Of a DNA stretch of 54,442 nt, positions 41,045 through 50,136 are shown piece after piece. The DNA lies in assembly GCA_020629615.1 (NCBI GenBank), contig JAHDCZ010000007.1:1-54442 (forward strand), written 5' to 3'. The translations under genes were made by a program, and so were the position numbers. The notes beneath the pieces were generated by a model. The model did not search any database. It was given only the letters and a program-made list of their open reading frames with translations, and had not been told where the DNA came from. The DNA is from Saprospiraceae bacterium. GTDB taxonomy: Bacteria > Bacteroidota > Bacteroidia > Chitinophagales > Saprospiraceae. Each line of letters opens with the position of its first letter. Position 1 is the first letter of the stretch.

Positions 41045-42246
41045 ATATACTCACTTAAGGTTTCTTTCATCCGTCGAGCGGCCTCTTTTAATTGTTCATC
41101 CGAGGCAGCATAGGATAGTCGAATACATTGATCGTTTCCAAAGGCTTCTCCACCCACAGTGGCGACATGTGCCTCCAAAAGAATAATCTCCGCAAGATCA
41201 TCCACATCATGGATTGTTCTTCCATTTTTAGATCTTCCAAATAATTTGCTAACATTCGGAAAAATATAAAAAGCCCCTTGGGGATGATTTAACTCAAAGC
41301 CATCGATTTCTTTTAATAAATCGATAAACATATCCCTCCTTCTGAGATAGGCTGATCTCATTTTTTTAGTGGCTTCCAAATCTGAGTTCAAAGCGGTAAT
41401 CGCAGCCATCTGACCAAATGAAGTCGCACCTGAAGTAAATTGCCCCTGCACTTTTGCGCAAGCCTGTGCAATCCACTCCGGGGCTCCAATGTAGCCCAAT
41501 CTCCAGCCTGTCATAGCAAAACCTTTGGAAAAACCATTGACGGTGATGGTTCTACTTAGCATGCCTTCAATTGATCCAATGCTTGTGTGATATCCTGAAA
41601 AATTGATATACTCATATATTTCGTCTGAAATCACAAATATGTTCTCATGAGCTAAGATTACATCGGAAATGGCCTCTAATTCGTCTCTTTGATATACCGA
41701 ACCTGTTGGATTACATGGAGAAGAAAATAAGATCAACTTAGTTTTATCGGTAATTGCGTTTTTGACTTGATCTGCGGTTACTTTAAAGTCTTGATCTATG
41801 CCAGCACTAAGAGCAATTGGTGTTCCTCCGGAAAAACTTACGATATCGAAATACGAAACCCAATATGGGGTAAAAATGATGACTTCGTCACCCGGATCAA
41901 GTAGAGCCAAACATAAATTGGCTATACTTTGCTTTGCTCCATTCGAAACTACGATTTCAGAAGGACTATATTTTAAATTATTATCACGTTCAAATTTTGA
42001 AGAAATCGCTTCTCGAAGTGCTAAATGACCAGGGACTGGGGTGTATTTGGTATAGCCGTCGTCTAGTGCTTTTTTAGCACTTTGTTTGATGAAATCAGGT
42101 GTGTCAAAATCGGGTTCACCAAGACTTAGGCTAATAATATCAATTCCTTTGGATTTTAAATCTCTTGCTTTTTGGGACATGCGAATCGTGGCTGATTCCG
42201 ACATGTTTTGTAATTTTTGCGATAATAAATGATTATGATCCGTCAT
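41041..42246 (-). CDS. Class I aminotransferase (aspartate aminotransferase-like)
   Basis: 401 residues, fold type I PLP enzyme of the AspC-Ib type. MSESATIRMSQKARDLKSKGIDIISLSLGEPDFDTP at the start, SSPCNPTGSVY (Asn for PLP), VISDEIYEYI (Asp), and PLP Lys in VNGFSKGFAMTGWRLGY with the substrate Arg near the C-terminus (QCIRLSYAAS). Likely aspartate or aspartate/prephenate transamination. A -7 box lies 25 bases upstream. Confidence 0.92.
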   Translation of the reverse strand: MTDHNHLLSQKLQNMSESATIRMSQKARDLKSKGIDIISLSLGEPDFDTPDFIKQSAKKALDDGYTKYTPVPGHLALREAISSKFERDNNLKYSPSEIVVSNGAKQSIANLCLALLDPGDEVIIFTPYWVSYFDIVSFSGGTPIALSAGIDQDFKVTADQVKNAITDKTKLILFSSPCNPTGSVYQRDELEAISDVILAHENIFVISDEIYEYINFSGYHTSIGSIEGMLSRTITVNGFSKGFAMTGWRLGYIGAPEWIAQACAKVQGQFTSGATSFGQMAAITALNSDLEATKKMRSAYLRRRDMFIDLLKEIDGFELNHPQGAFYIFPNVSKLFGRSKNGRTIHDVDDLAEIILLEAHVATVGGEAFGNDQCIRLSYAASDEQLKEAARRMKETLSEYI

Positions 42247-42270
42247 TTTTCAATTTTTTTCTCTCGATCT

Positions 42271-42278
42271 CAAAAGTA
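42271..42278 (-). promoter_or_regulatory. -7 promoter box (TACTTTTG) of the aminotransferase gene
   Basis: Exact TAnnTTTG on the minus strand, 24 bases before the start codon, predicted leader of about 20 bases. No TTG at the usual -33 distance. Confidence 0.45.
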
Positions 42279-42315
42279 ACACTATTTTATATCGAGCTTT
42301 AGTATTTGGAATATT

Positions 42316-42323
42316 TATATTTG
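42316..42323 (+). promoter_or_regulatory. -7 promoter box (TATATTTG) of the carboxylase gene
   Basis: Exact TAnnTTTG, 21 bases before ATG 42345. It lies inside the longer frame that opens at TTG 42306, which argues against that upstream start. Confidence 0.5.
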
Positions 42324-42344
42324 AATTTGTTAAATATAATTCAG

Positions 42345-43886
42345 ATGCAAGAAAAATTAGAGCAGCTTAGAAGTTTAGAAGAAAAAGCCAAAAAAGGAGG
42401 TGGGGTACAACGAATAGAAAGGCAACATGCCAAAAAGAAATTAACTGCAAGAGAAAGAATTGATTTATTGATCGATCCTGGCACCTTTGAAGAAATCGGC
42501 ATGTTTGTAGAACATCGTTCTCATGATTTCAATATGGAAAAAGAAATCTATCTAGGTGATGGCGTCGTCACGGGCTATGGTTTGGTTAACGGTCGTTTGG
42601 TCTATGTTTTTGCTCAAGATTTTACAGTATTTGGAGGATCTCTTTCCGAAACCCACGCGGAAAAGATTTGTAAAATCATGGACATGGCAATGAAAAACGG
42701 AGCTCCAGTTATTGGCCTGAATGATTCTGGCGGTGCAAGGATCCAAGAAGGTGTCCGTTCGTTAGGTGGTTATGCAGATATTTTTTACCGAAACACTTTG
42801 GCTTCTGGTGTAGTTCCTCAAATTTCTGCCATAATGGGACCTTGTGCTGGTGGTGCTGTTTATTCTCCTGCAATTACAGATTTCACTATAATGGTTGAGC
42901 AAACTTCTTACATGTTTGTGACTGGACCCAATGTAGTAAAAACAGTGACCAATGAAGAAGTTAGTTCTGAAGATTTAGGAGGTGCACAGACTCATGCGAG
43001 TAAATCAGGGGTTACTCATTTGACTTCAGCCAATGATTTGGATTGTATCCAACAGCTGAAAAGATTGTTAAGTTACATGCCGCAAAATTGTCGCTCAAAA
43101 GCTCCAAAATTGGAATACGCACTAGCTAATGAATTAAGGGATAAATTAAATGAAATTATACCTAATTCGGCAAATCAACCATATGATATAAAAGAAATTA
43201 TTGAAGAGTTGACAGATGAGGAAAGCTTCTATGAAATACACAAAGATTATGCGGAAAACATAGTAGTCGGATTCGCAAGAATGGCAGGTCGAAGTATTGG
43301 GATCGTTGCTAATCAACCCTATAGTTTGGCTGGTGTTCTTGATGTAAATTCGTCTAAAAAGGCTGCTCGTTTTGTTCGATTTTGCGATTGTTTTAACATC
43401 CCATTATTGGTTCTGGTGGATGTTCCTGGTTTTTTACCTGGGACGGACCAGGAGTGGAATGGTATTATAACCAACGGGGCTAAATTATTATTTGCATTTA
43501 GTGAGGCCACAGTTCCTCGAATCTCTGTAATTGTAAGAAAAGCTTACGGTGGTGCTTATGATGTGATGAACTCAAAACACATCGGTGCTGATTTGAATTT
43601 TGCGTGGCCCAAAGCGGAAATAGCAGTTATGGGAGCAAAGGGTGCTAGTGAAATCATATTTAAAAATGAGATTAAGAATGCGGAGGATCCTATTCAAAAA
43701 CTACAAGAAAAAGAACAAGAGTATTCGGACAAGTTTGCACATCCATATCGTGCAGCAAGTAGGGGATTTGTAGATGAAGTAATAGAGCCTAAGTATACCA
43801 GAGAAAAATTAATCAAAGGATTTGCCATGTTAGAAAATAAAGTAGATTCTTTGCCTTTCAAAAAACATAGTAACATTCCTTTATAA
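42345..43886 (+). CDS. Acyl-CoA carboxylase carboxyltransferase (beta) subunit
   Basis: 513 residues from ATG 42345 ([15 protein letters not shown]). N-half crotonase-like domain with [57 protein letters not shown] and [13 protein letters not shown]-half with [19 protein letters not shown] and [23 protein letters not shown]. Best match in type is the propionyl-CoA carboxylase beta chain. The alpha chain with biotin carboxylase is not in the window. The asparaginase gene starts in its stop (TAATG). Confidence 0.92.
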   Translation: MQEKLEQLRSLEEKAKKGGGVQRIERQHAKKKLTARERIDLLIDPGTFEEIGMFVEHRSHDFNMEKEIYLGDGVVTGYGLVNGRLVYVFAQDFTVFGGSLSETHAEKICKIMDMAMKNGAPVIGLNDSGGARIQEGVRSLGGYADIFYRNTLASGVVPQISAIMGPCAGGAVYSPAITDFTIMVEQTSYMFVTGPNVVKTVTNEEVSSEDLGGAQTHASKSGVTHLTSANDLDCIQQLKRLLSYMPQNCRSKAPKLEYALANELRDKLNEIIPNSANQPYDIKEIIEELTDEESFYEIHKDYAENIVVGFARMAGRSIGIVANQPYSLAGVLDVNSSKKAARFVRFCDCFNIPLLVLVDVPGFLPGTDQEWNGIITNGAKLLFAFSEATVPRISVIVRKAYGGAYDVMNSKHIGADLNFAWPKAEIAVMGAKGASEIIFKNEIKNAEDPIQKLQEKEQEYSDKFAHPYRAASRGFVDEVIEPKYTREKLIKGFAMLENKVDSLPFKKHSNIPL

Positions 43887-44389
43887 TGATGGATGATCAA
43901 ATTCAAGTATTCGTAACTGGTGGCACGTTTGATAAAGATTACGATTATATCACAGGAGAGCTTTATTTCAAGGATAGCCATTTGCAAGAAATGTTTGTGA
44001 GAGGAAGAAGTACACTTAATATTGATGTCAAGACCCTTATGATGGTTGATAGTTTGGAAATGACTGACGAGGATAGAGAAATTGTGATATACAATTGTAA
44101 AAAAGCAAAATCTCAAAACATTTTAATAACCCATGGTACGGATCGCATTGTTAAAACGGCAGAAGCATTGGCGAAAGCCAATATAGAAGGAAAAACTATA
44201 GTTTTGACTGGAGCCATGATCCCATACGCTTTTGGAAACTCCTCAGATGGATTTTTTAATTTAGGAAGTGCATTGGCCTTTGTACAAGTTTTAGATCCAG
44301 GTGTTTATGTCTCAATGAATGGTCGATATTTTAATTGGGACAATGTAAGAAAGAATCGAACTTCTGGGTATTTTGAAACCATGCATTAA
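43886..44389 (+). CDS. One-domain asparaginase-like protein
   Basis: 167 residues holding only the N-terminal domain of type I/II asparaginases: first catalytic Thr in VTGGTFDKDY (about residues 10-19) and the second Thr with Asp in ITHGTDRIVKTAEAL (about 77-91), then VLTGAMIPYAFGNSSDGFFNLGSALA. The usual ~150-residue C-terminal domain is missing, and the 200 bases downstream contain no trace of it, so this is a naturally short form rather than a frameshift. Short asparaginase-like proteins exist in other Gram-negatives. Translationally coupled to the carboxylase (TAATG). Confidence 0.82.
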   Translation: MMDDQIQVFVTGGTFDKDYDYITGELYFKDSHLQEMFVRGRSTLNIDVKTLMMVDSLEMTDEDREIVIYNCKKAKSQNILITHGTDRIVKTAEALAKANIEGKTIVLTGAMIPYAFGNSSDGFFNLGSALAFVQVLDPGVYVSMNGRYFNWDNVRKNRTSGYFETMH

Positions 44390-44517
44390 TACAAAAATCA
44401 CTTTGAGATCGTTGATATAGTATTACAAATTTAATGTGTGCTATAAAAGAGCCTGAATTTTATTAAATCTCTCTAAATCAAATTTAAACATATTACTATA
44501 TTAGTTAATATTTAACG

Positions 44518-44540
44518 ATTTAGATTCATGAAATCTAAAT
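44518..44540. promoter_or_regulatory. Palindrome ATTTAGATT-CATGA-AATCTAAAT upstream of the ompA-like gene
   Basis: Perfect nine-base arms, ten bases upstream of the -7 box at 44550 and covering the -33 position, where the usual TTG is absent. Candidate activator or repressor site. Confidence 0.55.
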
Positions 44541-44549
44541 AATAAATGA

Positions 44550-44557
44550 TATTTTTG
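44550..44557 (+). promoter_or_regulatory. -7 promoter box (TATTTTTG) of the ompA-like gene
   Basis: Exact TAnnTTTG, 36 bases before the ATG at 44593; predicted leader about 30 bases. Confidence 0.5.
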
Positions 44558-44592
44558 CGTAATATGTAAATTTAAGAAATAACGATATTGAC

Positions 44593-46122
44593 ATGAAGCG
44601 TATAATACCCCTCTTGATGCTTGCATTTATTTTTTCAGGCATAAAAGTATCCGCACAGAATCCAGCATATTCTAAAGGATTGTCTTTCAAGGCTCTTTTT
44701 ATGGATTATCAATCCCAGAATGGCGGTGATATAACAAAATTTAATGCATATCACCATGGTTTTGAAATGGGATATCATATGAAACTTCAAGATAATGTAA
44801 ATTTGGTCATTCCATTTAAAATGGGAGTTGTTAGCAGTCATGAAGAAGTGGATTGCTTGCATAAAACAATCTATGGATTGGATGCTCAAGTGCAATATCA
44901 GTTTTATAAGCCTAATGCTAAAGTAGTCCCTTACATCATGGGGGGAATTGGTGGAGTATCTGAAAAGGGTGGTGAATTTAATTTACAAGCCCCAGTTGGA
45001 TTTGGTTTAAATTTTCGGATTGCTCCGAATGCTTTTGTAAACTGGCAATCAACATATAGGTATTCGTTTAGTGTCGATCGCAATAATTTACATCATGGGA
45101 TTGGTTTTGTCTATTTATGGGATGGTATGTCCAAAGAAGAAAAGAAAGAAATGCCTATAGCCCATAAAGATTCAGATGGTGATGGTATTTTTGATGATGT
45201 GGATCTTTGTCCTCAAGCAGCGGGCCCTCAAGAATTGAATGGATGTCCAGATAAAGACGGTGATGGAATTGCGGATTTTGAAGACAAATGTCCAGAAATA
45301 AAAGGCACCAAAGCACTTAAGGGATGTCCAGATTCTGATGGTGACGGCGTTGCCGATAATGATGATGAATGTCCAAACGTGGCTGGTTTGGCATCGAACA
45401 AAGGGTGTCCGAAACAAACAAAAGATAGAGATGGTGATGGCGTAAATGATGATAGAGATTTATGTCCAGATATTCCTGGTTCGCCTACTAATGCCGGTTG
45501 TCCTTCAGATGATAAGGATAATGATGGTATTAAAGATAATTTAGATCGTTGTCCCAATGATCCTGGTCCAGCAGCCACTAAAGGATGTCCAGATTCGGAT
45601 GGAGACGGAATTCCAGATTATGAGGATAAATGCCCTAATGCTGCTGGTCCTAGTATCTACGGAGGATGTCCAGATACCGATGGAGATGGAATTGATGACG
45701 GACGAGATCGCTGTCCAAATTCTCCAGGTCCTGTTTCCTCAAATGGATGCCCTGAAATCAGTAAAGAAGATCGCGAAACCTTGGATATTGCCATGCGGGC
45801 AGTACAGTTTGATACCGGAAAATCTACTTTAAAATGGGAATCGAATAGTGTTTTAAATCAGATTGCTGAGATTATGAACCGATATCCAGATTATAATTTA
45901 TCCATTAGTGGACACACAGATAATACTGGAAGTGCTAGAGCAAATCAGCAGTTGTCGGAAAGAAGGGCAAAAGCTTGTTACGAATATTTAATTAGTAGGA
46001 ATGTATCTGCCTCAAGAATGAATTACGCTGGATACGGTGAGTCGAAACCGATTGCAAACAATTCCTCCTTAAAAGGAAGAGCTCTGAATAGACGTACCGA
46101 ATTTAATCTTATTCCTAGATAG
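44593..46122 (+). CDS. OmpA-family outer-membrane protein with seven thrombospondin type 3 repeats
   Basis: 509 residues: signal peptide (about 1-21), N-terminal beta-barrel (about 25-180), seven calcium-binding TSP3 repeats (193-387, each DxDGDGI…D…CP…GCP) and a C-terminal OmpA peptidoglycan-binding domain with VQFDTGKSTL and SGHTDNTGSARANQQLSERRA. Anchors the outer membrane to peptidoglycan; a calcium-rigid stalk separates barrel and anchor. Monocistronic, with its own promoter and a strong terminator. Confidence 0.93.
   Translation: MKRIIPLLMLAFIFSGIKVSAQNPAYSKGLSFKALFMDYQSQNGGDITKFNAYHHGFEMGYHMKLQDNVNLVIPFKMGVVSSHEEVDCLHKTIYGLDAQVQYQFYKPNAKVVPYIMGGIGGVSEKGGEFNLQAPVGFGLNFRIAPNAFVNWQSTYRYSFSVDRNNLHHGIGFVYLWDGMSKEEKKEMPIAHKDSDGDGIFDDVDLCPQAAGPQELNGCPDKDGDGIADFEDKCPEIKGTKALKGCPDSDGDGVADNDDECPNVAGLASNKGCPKQTKDRDGDGVNDDRDLCPDIPGSPTNAGCPSDDKDNDGIKDNLDRCPNDPGPAATKGCPDSDGDGIPDYEDKCPNAAGPSIYGGCPDTDGDGIDDGRDRCPNSPGPVSSNGCPEISKEDRETLDIAMRAVQFDTGKSTLKWESNSVLNQIAEIMNRYPDYNLSISGHTDNTGSARANQQLSERRAKACYEYLISRNVSASRMNYAGYGESKPIANNSSLKGRALNRRTEFNLIPR
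45169..45753 (+). repeat. Seven in-frame TSP3 repeats (about 81 bp period)
   Basis: Seven copies of a 27-residue unit, slightly longer between copies three, four and five. Conserved codons for DGDG and GCP give local DNA similarity that could recombine and change repeat number. Confidence 0.85.
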
Positions 46123-46149
46123 GTAGAAGAGAAAAAAAGATAGGAGAGA

Positions 46150-46182
46150 GGTCTTTACTCGAGTGGTAAGGACCTTTTTTTT
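46150..46182 (+). terminator. Rho-independent terminator of the ompA-like gene
   Basis: Nine-pair stem (GGTCTTTAC / GTAAGGACC, one G-T pair), seven-base loop, then eight T (46175-46182). The T-run merges into the stop codon of the convergent DUF983 gene. Confidence 0.9.
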
Positions 46183-46552
46183 ATTCGTACTGAGCATCAT
46201 ATTTAACCGTGGTATGAATCCAAAGTACTCGAGAAATTCTTGCGGTGTAAAAAAAGAGTACAATACCCAAACTTATAATTATGGCAAAGGTCGCATTCAC
46301 ACTCATACCAAATCCCAAGATGCATACGCCAGCGATTCCAAGAAATAGGAATGCGGAAAGTATATATGAAATAAACATCGCTCCATAATAATATCCAGGT
46401 TCCGGCTCAAATTTTTGATTGCAATGAGAACAGTGATCTGGCATTGCGAGAGCATCCTTATAATTGAAAGGCTTTAGGAATAGATCGCCCTGTTGACATC
46501 GTGGACATTTCTTTTTTATAATATTGCTGAATGTAGATCGGCGTTGATGCAT
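46181..46552 (-). CDS. DUF983 membrane protein with zinc-ribbon start
   Basis: 123 residues: N-terminal CPRCQQG and CSHCNQKF cysteine pairs (zinc ribbon, about residues 16-45), the motif EPEPGYYYGAMFISY, and two membrane segments. This is the DUF983 family, function unknown. One base after purE, so cotranscribed with purKE. Confidence 0.88.
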   Translation of the reverse strand: MHQRRSTFSNIIKKKCPRCQQGDLFLKPFNYKDALAMPDHCSHCNQKFEPEPGYYYGAMFISYILSAFLFLGIAGVCILGFGMSVNATFAIIISLGIVLFFYTARISRVLWIHTTVKYDAQYE

Positions 46553-46553
46553 T

Positions 46554-47054
46554 CTATTTGTTTAGAGCTTCTACATTTTTCGCTTTTTGGAGAACAATTT
46601 CCTTTAATTCAGCTTTATAAGCTAAGATTTTATCACGCATCGAAGAATTATTCGATCCAATAATTTCGGCAGCTAGTAATCCCGCGTTTTTGGCGCCATT
46701 TAAGGCGACGGTCGCAACTGGGATGCCATTTGGCATTTGTAGAATTGATAAGATACTATCCCAACCATCTATAGAATTGGACGATTTAATAGGAACTCCA
46801 ATAACAGGTAAAGGGCTAATAGAACTAACCATGCCAGGCAAATGTGCCGCACCGCCTGCACCAGCAATAATGACTTGAAGGCCACGTGTATGAGCATCAT
46901 TAGCATAGTCAAACATGCGTTGTGGAGTTCGGTGAGCAGAAACTACAGTGATTTCATAGGGAATTTCGAATTGATCTAAAATTTCTGCCGCGTTTTTCAT
47001 AACAGGAAGGTCAGAATCTGAACCCATTATTATACCGACTATTGCTTTATTCAT
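46554..47054 (-). CDS. purE: N5-carboxyaminoimidazole ribonucleotide mutase
   Basis: Purine synthesis. 166 residues: MGSDSDLPVMKNAAEIL (substrate phosphate site), VSAHRTPQRM (catalytic His), AGAGGAAHLPGM and PVIGVPIKSS. Class I PurE, working with PurK. Overlaps purK by four bases. Confidence 0.96.
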   Translation of the reverse strand: MNKAIVGIIMGSDSDLPVMKNAAEILDQFEIPYEITVVSAHRTPQRMFDYANDAHTRGLQVIIAGAGGAAHLPGMVSSISPLPVIGVPIKSSNSIDGWDSILSILQMPNGIPVATVALNGAKNAGLLAAEIIGSNNSSMRDKILAYKAELKEIVLQKAKNVEALNK

Positions 47055-48199
47055 GTGGTTATTTTTAATTTCTGTTGAACGAATTTAGCCTTTTCGATTG
47101 CTTGTTCCAACTCTCGATCAACAATAGTCGCGTGACCCATTTTTCGGAAAGGTTTCGTAATTTCTTTTCCGTAGATGTGCAGATGGACACCCGATTTGTT
47201 CAGGCAATCTTCAAATCCGTTATAAATAGCCTTACCCGTATGATTTGGATCTCCCAAAAGATTTACCATCACGGATGGCTGAATCATATCTGTTGACCCT
47301 AATGGAAGATTTAATATTGCTCTTAAATGTTGTTGGTATTGAGATGTAATATTGGCTTCGATGGTTTGATGTCCACTATTATGTGGTCTCGGTGCCACCT
47401 CGTTGATTAATACATCATCATTTTCATCCCAGAAAAGTTCGACAGCCAGCAAGCCAACTATAGAAAATCTCTCAGCGAGTTTTTCGGCAATTTCTCTTCC
47501 TTTATTTTCTATTTCTTGAGGTACTTTACATGGACTTATTAAATATTCAACAAGATTTGCGGTTGGATGAAAAACCATTTCGACCATTGGAAAACTTTTG
47601 ATTTCGCCCTCTGGGTTTCTAGCCACGATAACGGATAGTTCCTTTTTGATTTTAACTGCATCTTCTACAACAGATGATGTCAATAACAGGTTATCTAAAT
47701 CTTTTTCTGATTTTATGATGACTACTCCTTGACCATCATATCCATCCTTTCGTGCCTTTTGTACAAAGGGATAGGAGAGGAGTCCTTCCTCTAGATCCGA
47801 TTTGATATCTTCAATGGACTTGTACAATTTAAAAGGGGATGTAGGAAACCCTTCTTTTGTATAGAATTGCTTTTGAAGTCCTTTATCTTGTATGATTTCT
47901 AAAACATTAGATTGTGGATAGCATTTTACGCCCTTTCCTTCAAGATGTTTTATTCCTTCCAGGTTTACACTTTCTATTTCGATGGTGATAATGTCTTTAT
48001 CAATCCCAAAATCAATGACATCTTGATAGTTTTTAAAACTACCCACTGTGAAATTTGAATTGATTTGTCCAGCTGGAAAACTTCTATCTTGATCCAATAT
48101 TGCCAATTGCAATCCAAGTTTACTTGCCGATTGACAAAGCATTTTACCTAGCTGACCACCACCTAGAATTCCAATGTTTAATTGATGAATTTTCTTCAT
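47051..48199 (-). CDS. purK: N5-carboxyaminoimidazole ribonucleotide synthase
   Basis: ATP-grasp ligase making N5-CAIR from AIR and bicarbonate. 382 residues: IGILGGGQLGKMLC (residues 9-22), VQKARKDGYDGQGVV (ATP loop), LFWDENDDVLINEVAPRPHNSGHQTIEA (metal and active site). First gene of purK-purE-DUF983. Confidence 0.95.
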   Translation of the reverse strand: MKKIHQLNIGILGGGQLGKMLCQSASKLGLQLAILDQDRSFPAGQINSNFTVGSFKNYQDVIDFGIDKDIITIEIESVNLEGIKHLEGKGVKCYPQSNVLEIIQDKGLQKQFYTKEGFPTSPFKLYKSIEDIKSDLEEGLLSYPFVQKARKDGYDGQGVVIIKSEKDLDNLLLTSSVVEDAVKIKKELSVIVARNPEGEIKSFPMVEMVFHPTANLVEYLISPCKVPQEIENKGREIAEKLAERFSIVGLLAVELFWDENDDVLINEVAPRPHNSGHQTIEANITSQYQQHLRAILNLPLGSTDMIQPSVMVNLLGDPNHTGKAIYNGFEDCLNKSGVHLHIYGKEITKPFRKMGHATIVDRELEQAIEKAKFVQQKLKITT

Positions 48200-48281
48200 G
48201 TTTATTTTTCAAACTTTAAAAGTATTGAATAAATTTTTAAATTGTTCTCTTGTTGTAATGCTTAATCAGAAATATTTGTAG

Positions 48282-49619
48282 ATGTCGACAATATTAATAA
48301 AAAATGGTCTCTTAGTAAATCGTGGAGAAATTTATGAAGGAGATCTTCTCATAAAAAATGATCGCATTGAAAGGATTGCGAGAGGAATTGATTTAAAGGT
48401 TGATCGCGAAATTGATGCGACAGGAAAGTATGTTATTCCAGGTATCATTGATGATCAAGTGCATTTTAGAGAACCGGGATTGACTTATAAGGCCAATATA
48501 GAGTCAGAATCCCGTGCGGCATTAGCGGGAGGTGTTACTAGCTTCATGGAAATGCCCAATACTAAACCTTCGTGCTTGACACAAAAATTGCTTCAGGATA
48601 AATATGATATTGCCAGAGAAACTGCCTGGACCAACTATTCATTTTTTATGGGTGCCAGTAATGAGAATATCGAAGAAGTGTTGAAAACAAACAAAGAAGA
48701 TGTTTGTGGTTTGAAAATATTTATGGGGTCTAGTACTGGGAATATGCTCGTAGATAATTATAAGACTCTTCAAGGATTATTTTCCAAGGTAGACCTTTTA
48801 ATAGCCACTCACTGTGAGGATGAAGAGACTATACGAACAAATAAGAAGATCTTTGCTGAAAAATATGGTGATAGATTAACTCCTTTAATGCATCCACAAA
48901 TTCGATCGACCGAAGGTTGTTATAAGTCTTCATCTATGGCTGTAGAATTGGCTAAAGAGTATGGAACAAGACTTCATATATTGCATATCTCAACTGCTAA
49001 AGAATTGGAGCTTTTCAGGAATGATATTCCACTGAGTCAAAAGAGAATTACTGCAGAAGTATGTGTGCATCATTTGTTTTTTGAAGACAGTCAATATGAG
49101 TATTTGGGAAATAAAATAGTTTGTAATCCGGCCATCAAAACAAGCCATGACAGAGAACAACTATTGAATGCTTTGTTAGACAACCGATTAGATATCATTG
49201 CGACAGATCACGCGCCACATACGATCGAAGAGAAAAATAAACCTTATCCAGATGCTCCTTCGGGTTTACCATTAGTTCAACATGCTTTGGATGTGATGAT
49301 GACGTTTGAACAAGATAAAAAAATCACTATTGAAAAAATCGTGGAGAAGATGTGTCATGCTCCCGCGGAGTGCTTCCAAATTCGTGATCGTGGTTTTTTA
49401 GACGAGGGAATGCATGCGGATGTGGTTATCTATGATCCTAATGTGGAATGGTCTGTTCAAACTGATAATATTTATTATAAGTGTGGATGGTCGCCTTTGG
49501 AAAATTTTGACCTTAAAGGTAAAGTAGAATCAACAATAGTAAATGGATATCTTGCATATGATCATTACAATTTTAAAGAAAAGGCACACGGGGTTCGTCT
49601 CAAATTTGATAGAGATTAG
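48282..49619 (+). CDS. pyrC: Dihydroorotase (Bacteroidota DDQVH type)
   Basis: Closes carbamoyl-aspartate to dihydroorotate in pyrimidine synthesis. 445 residues of the amidohydrolase fold. The first metal motif, normally HxH, reads Gln59-Val-His61 in IIDDQVHFREPG; the rest is present: carboxylated Lys145 (GLKIFMGSS), His177 (THCEDE), His235 (LHILHIST), Asp309 (ATDHAPH). To my knowledge the DDQVH form is common in Bacteroidota. Monocistronic; ends four bases from the convergent methylase gene. Confidence 0.92.
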   Translation: MSTILIKNGLLVNRGEIYEGDLLIKNDRIERIARGIDLKVDREIDATGKYVIPGIIDDQVHFREPGLTYKANIESESRAALAGGVTSFMEMPNTKPSCLTQKLLQDKYDIARETAWTNYSFFMGASNENIEEVLKTNKEDVCGLKIFMGSSTGNMLVDNYKTLQGLFSKVDLLIATHCEDEETIRTNKKIFAEKYGDRLTPLMHPQIRSTEGCYKSSSMAVELAKEYGTRLHILHISTAKELELFRNDIPLSQKRITAEVCVHHLFFEDSQYEYLGNKIVCNPAIKTSHDREQLLNALLDNRLDIIATDHAPHTIEEKNKPYPDAPSGLPLVQHALDVMMTFEQDKKITIEKIVEKMCHAPAECFQIRDRGFLDEGMHADVVIYDPNVEWSVQTDNIYYKCGWSPLENFDLKGKVESTIVNGYLAYDHYNFKEKAHGVRLKFDRD

Positions 49620-49623
49620 TTTT

Positions 49624-50136
49624 TTATAAACTTATTTGAGCAACTGCGATTCCTGCCGCCATGGCAACATTCATTGAACTATTGATTCCATACATTGGAA
49701 TATGAATGCAATAATCACATGCATTTAATAAAATGGGGTTCACGCCAAAGCGTTCATTTCCCAATATGAGATGTATTGATTGTTCGTTTGATTCATACGA
49801 ACTAATTGATTGCGATTGCTCTGTCCACTCTAGGCCAATTAGGGTGTTTTGGCCATGATTTAAACCAAGATATTGGTTAATATTCATTTGAGAATAATCT
49901 ATTTTATTGCTAGTACTACGACTCAATTTTAATATTTTTTTCCAGGGATATGATCTTTCTGATAGTATATAAATATGATCTACAATGAATGCATCGCTCA
50001 GTCTAAATATATGAGCAACATTCATTTCGCTTTCAAAATCGTCGATGACTAAAGAAAGTTTGTTTTTCCTTTTTAGCTTGGGTTTTATCTTTTGATAAGT
50101 ATGATAATTAATTGGATCTTTCTCTATTTTATCCAT
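49624..50136 (-). CDS. Second TrmH/SpoU-type RNA methyltransferase
   Basis: From ATG 50136 the protein has 170 residues (MDKIEKDPINYHTYQ); the longer frame from 50199 would run 63 bases into the MBL gene. SPOUT marks are SEMNVAHIFRLSDAF, LILGNERFGVNP and IPMYGINSSMNVAMAAGIAVAQ. Target RNA unknown; a TrmH paralogue lies at 40.4 kb. Overlaps the MBL gene by eight bases. Confidence 0.85.
   Translation of the reverse strand: MDKIEKDPINYHTYQKIKPKLKRKNKLSLVIDDFESEMNVAHIFRLSDAFIVDHIYILSERSYPWKKILKLSRSTSNKIDYSQMNINQYLGLNHGQNTLIGLEWTEQSQSISSYESNEQSIHLILGNERFGVNPILLNACDYCIHIPMYGINSSMNVAMAAGIAVAQISL

Noticed and set aside
42306-42344. Upstream TTG start for acyl-CoA carboxylase beta
   Set aside because: The added residues ([13 protein letters not shown]) are unlike the family and would span a promoter box.
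44390-44592. Missing asparaginase C-terminal domain as a frameshift remnant
   Set aside because: Only about 200 bases lie here, AT-rich, with stops in all frames and no similarity to the missing domain; it also holds the next gene's promoter.
45172-45578. Open frames antisense to the TSP3 repeats
   Set aside because: Their own repetitive sequence mirrors the repeat codons on the plus strand; they are shadows.
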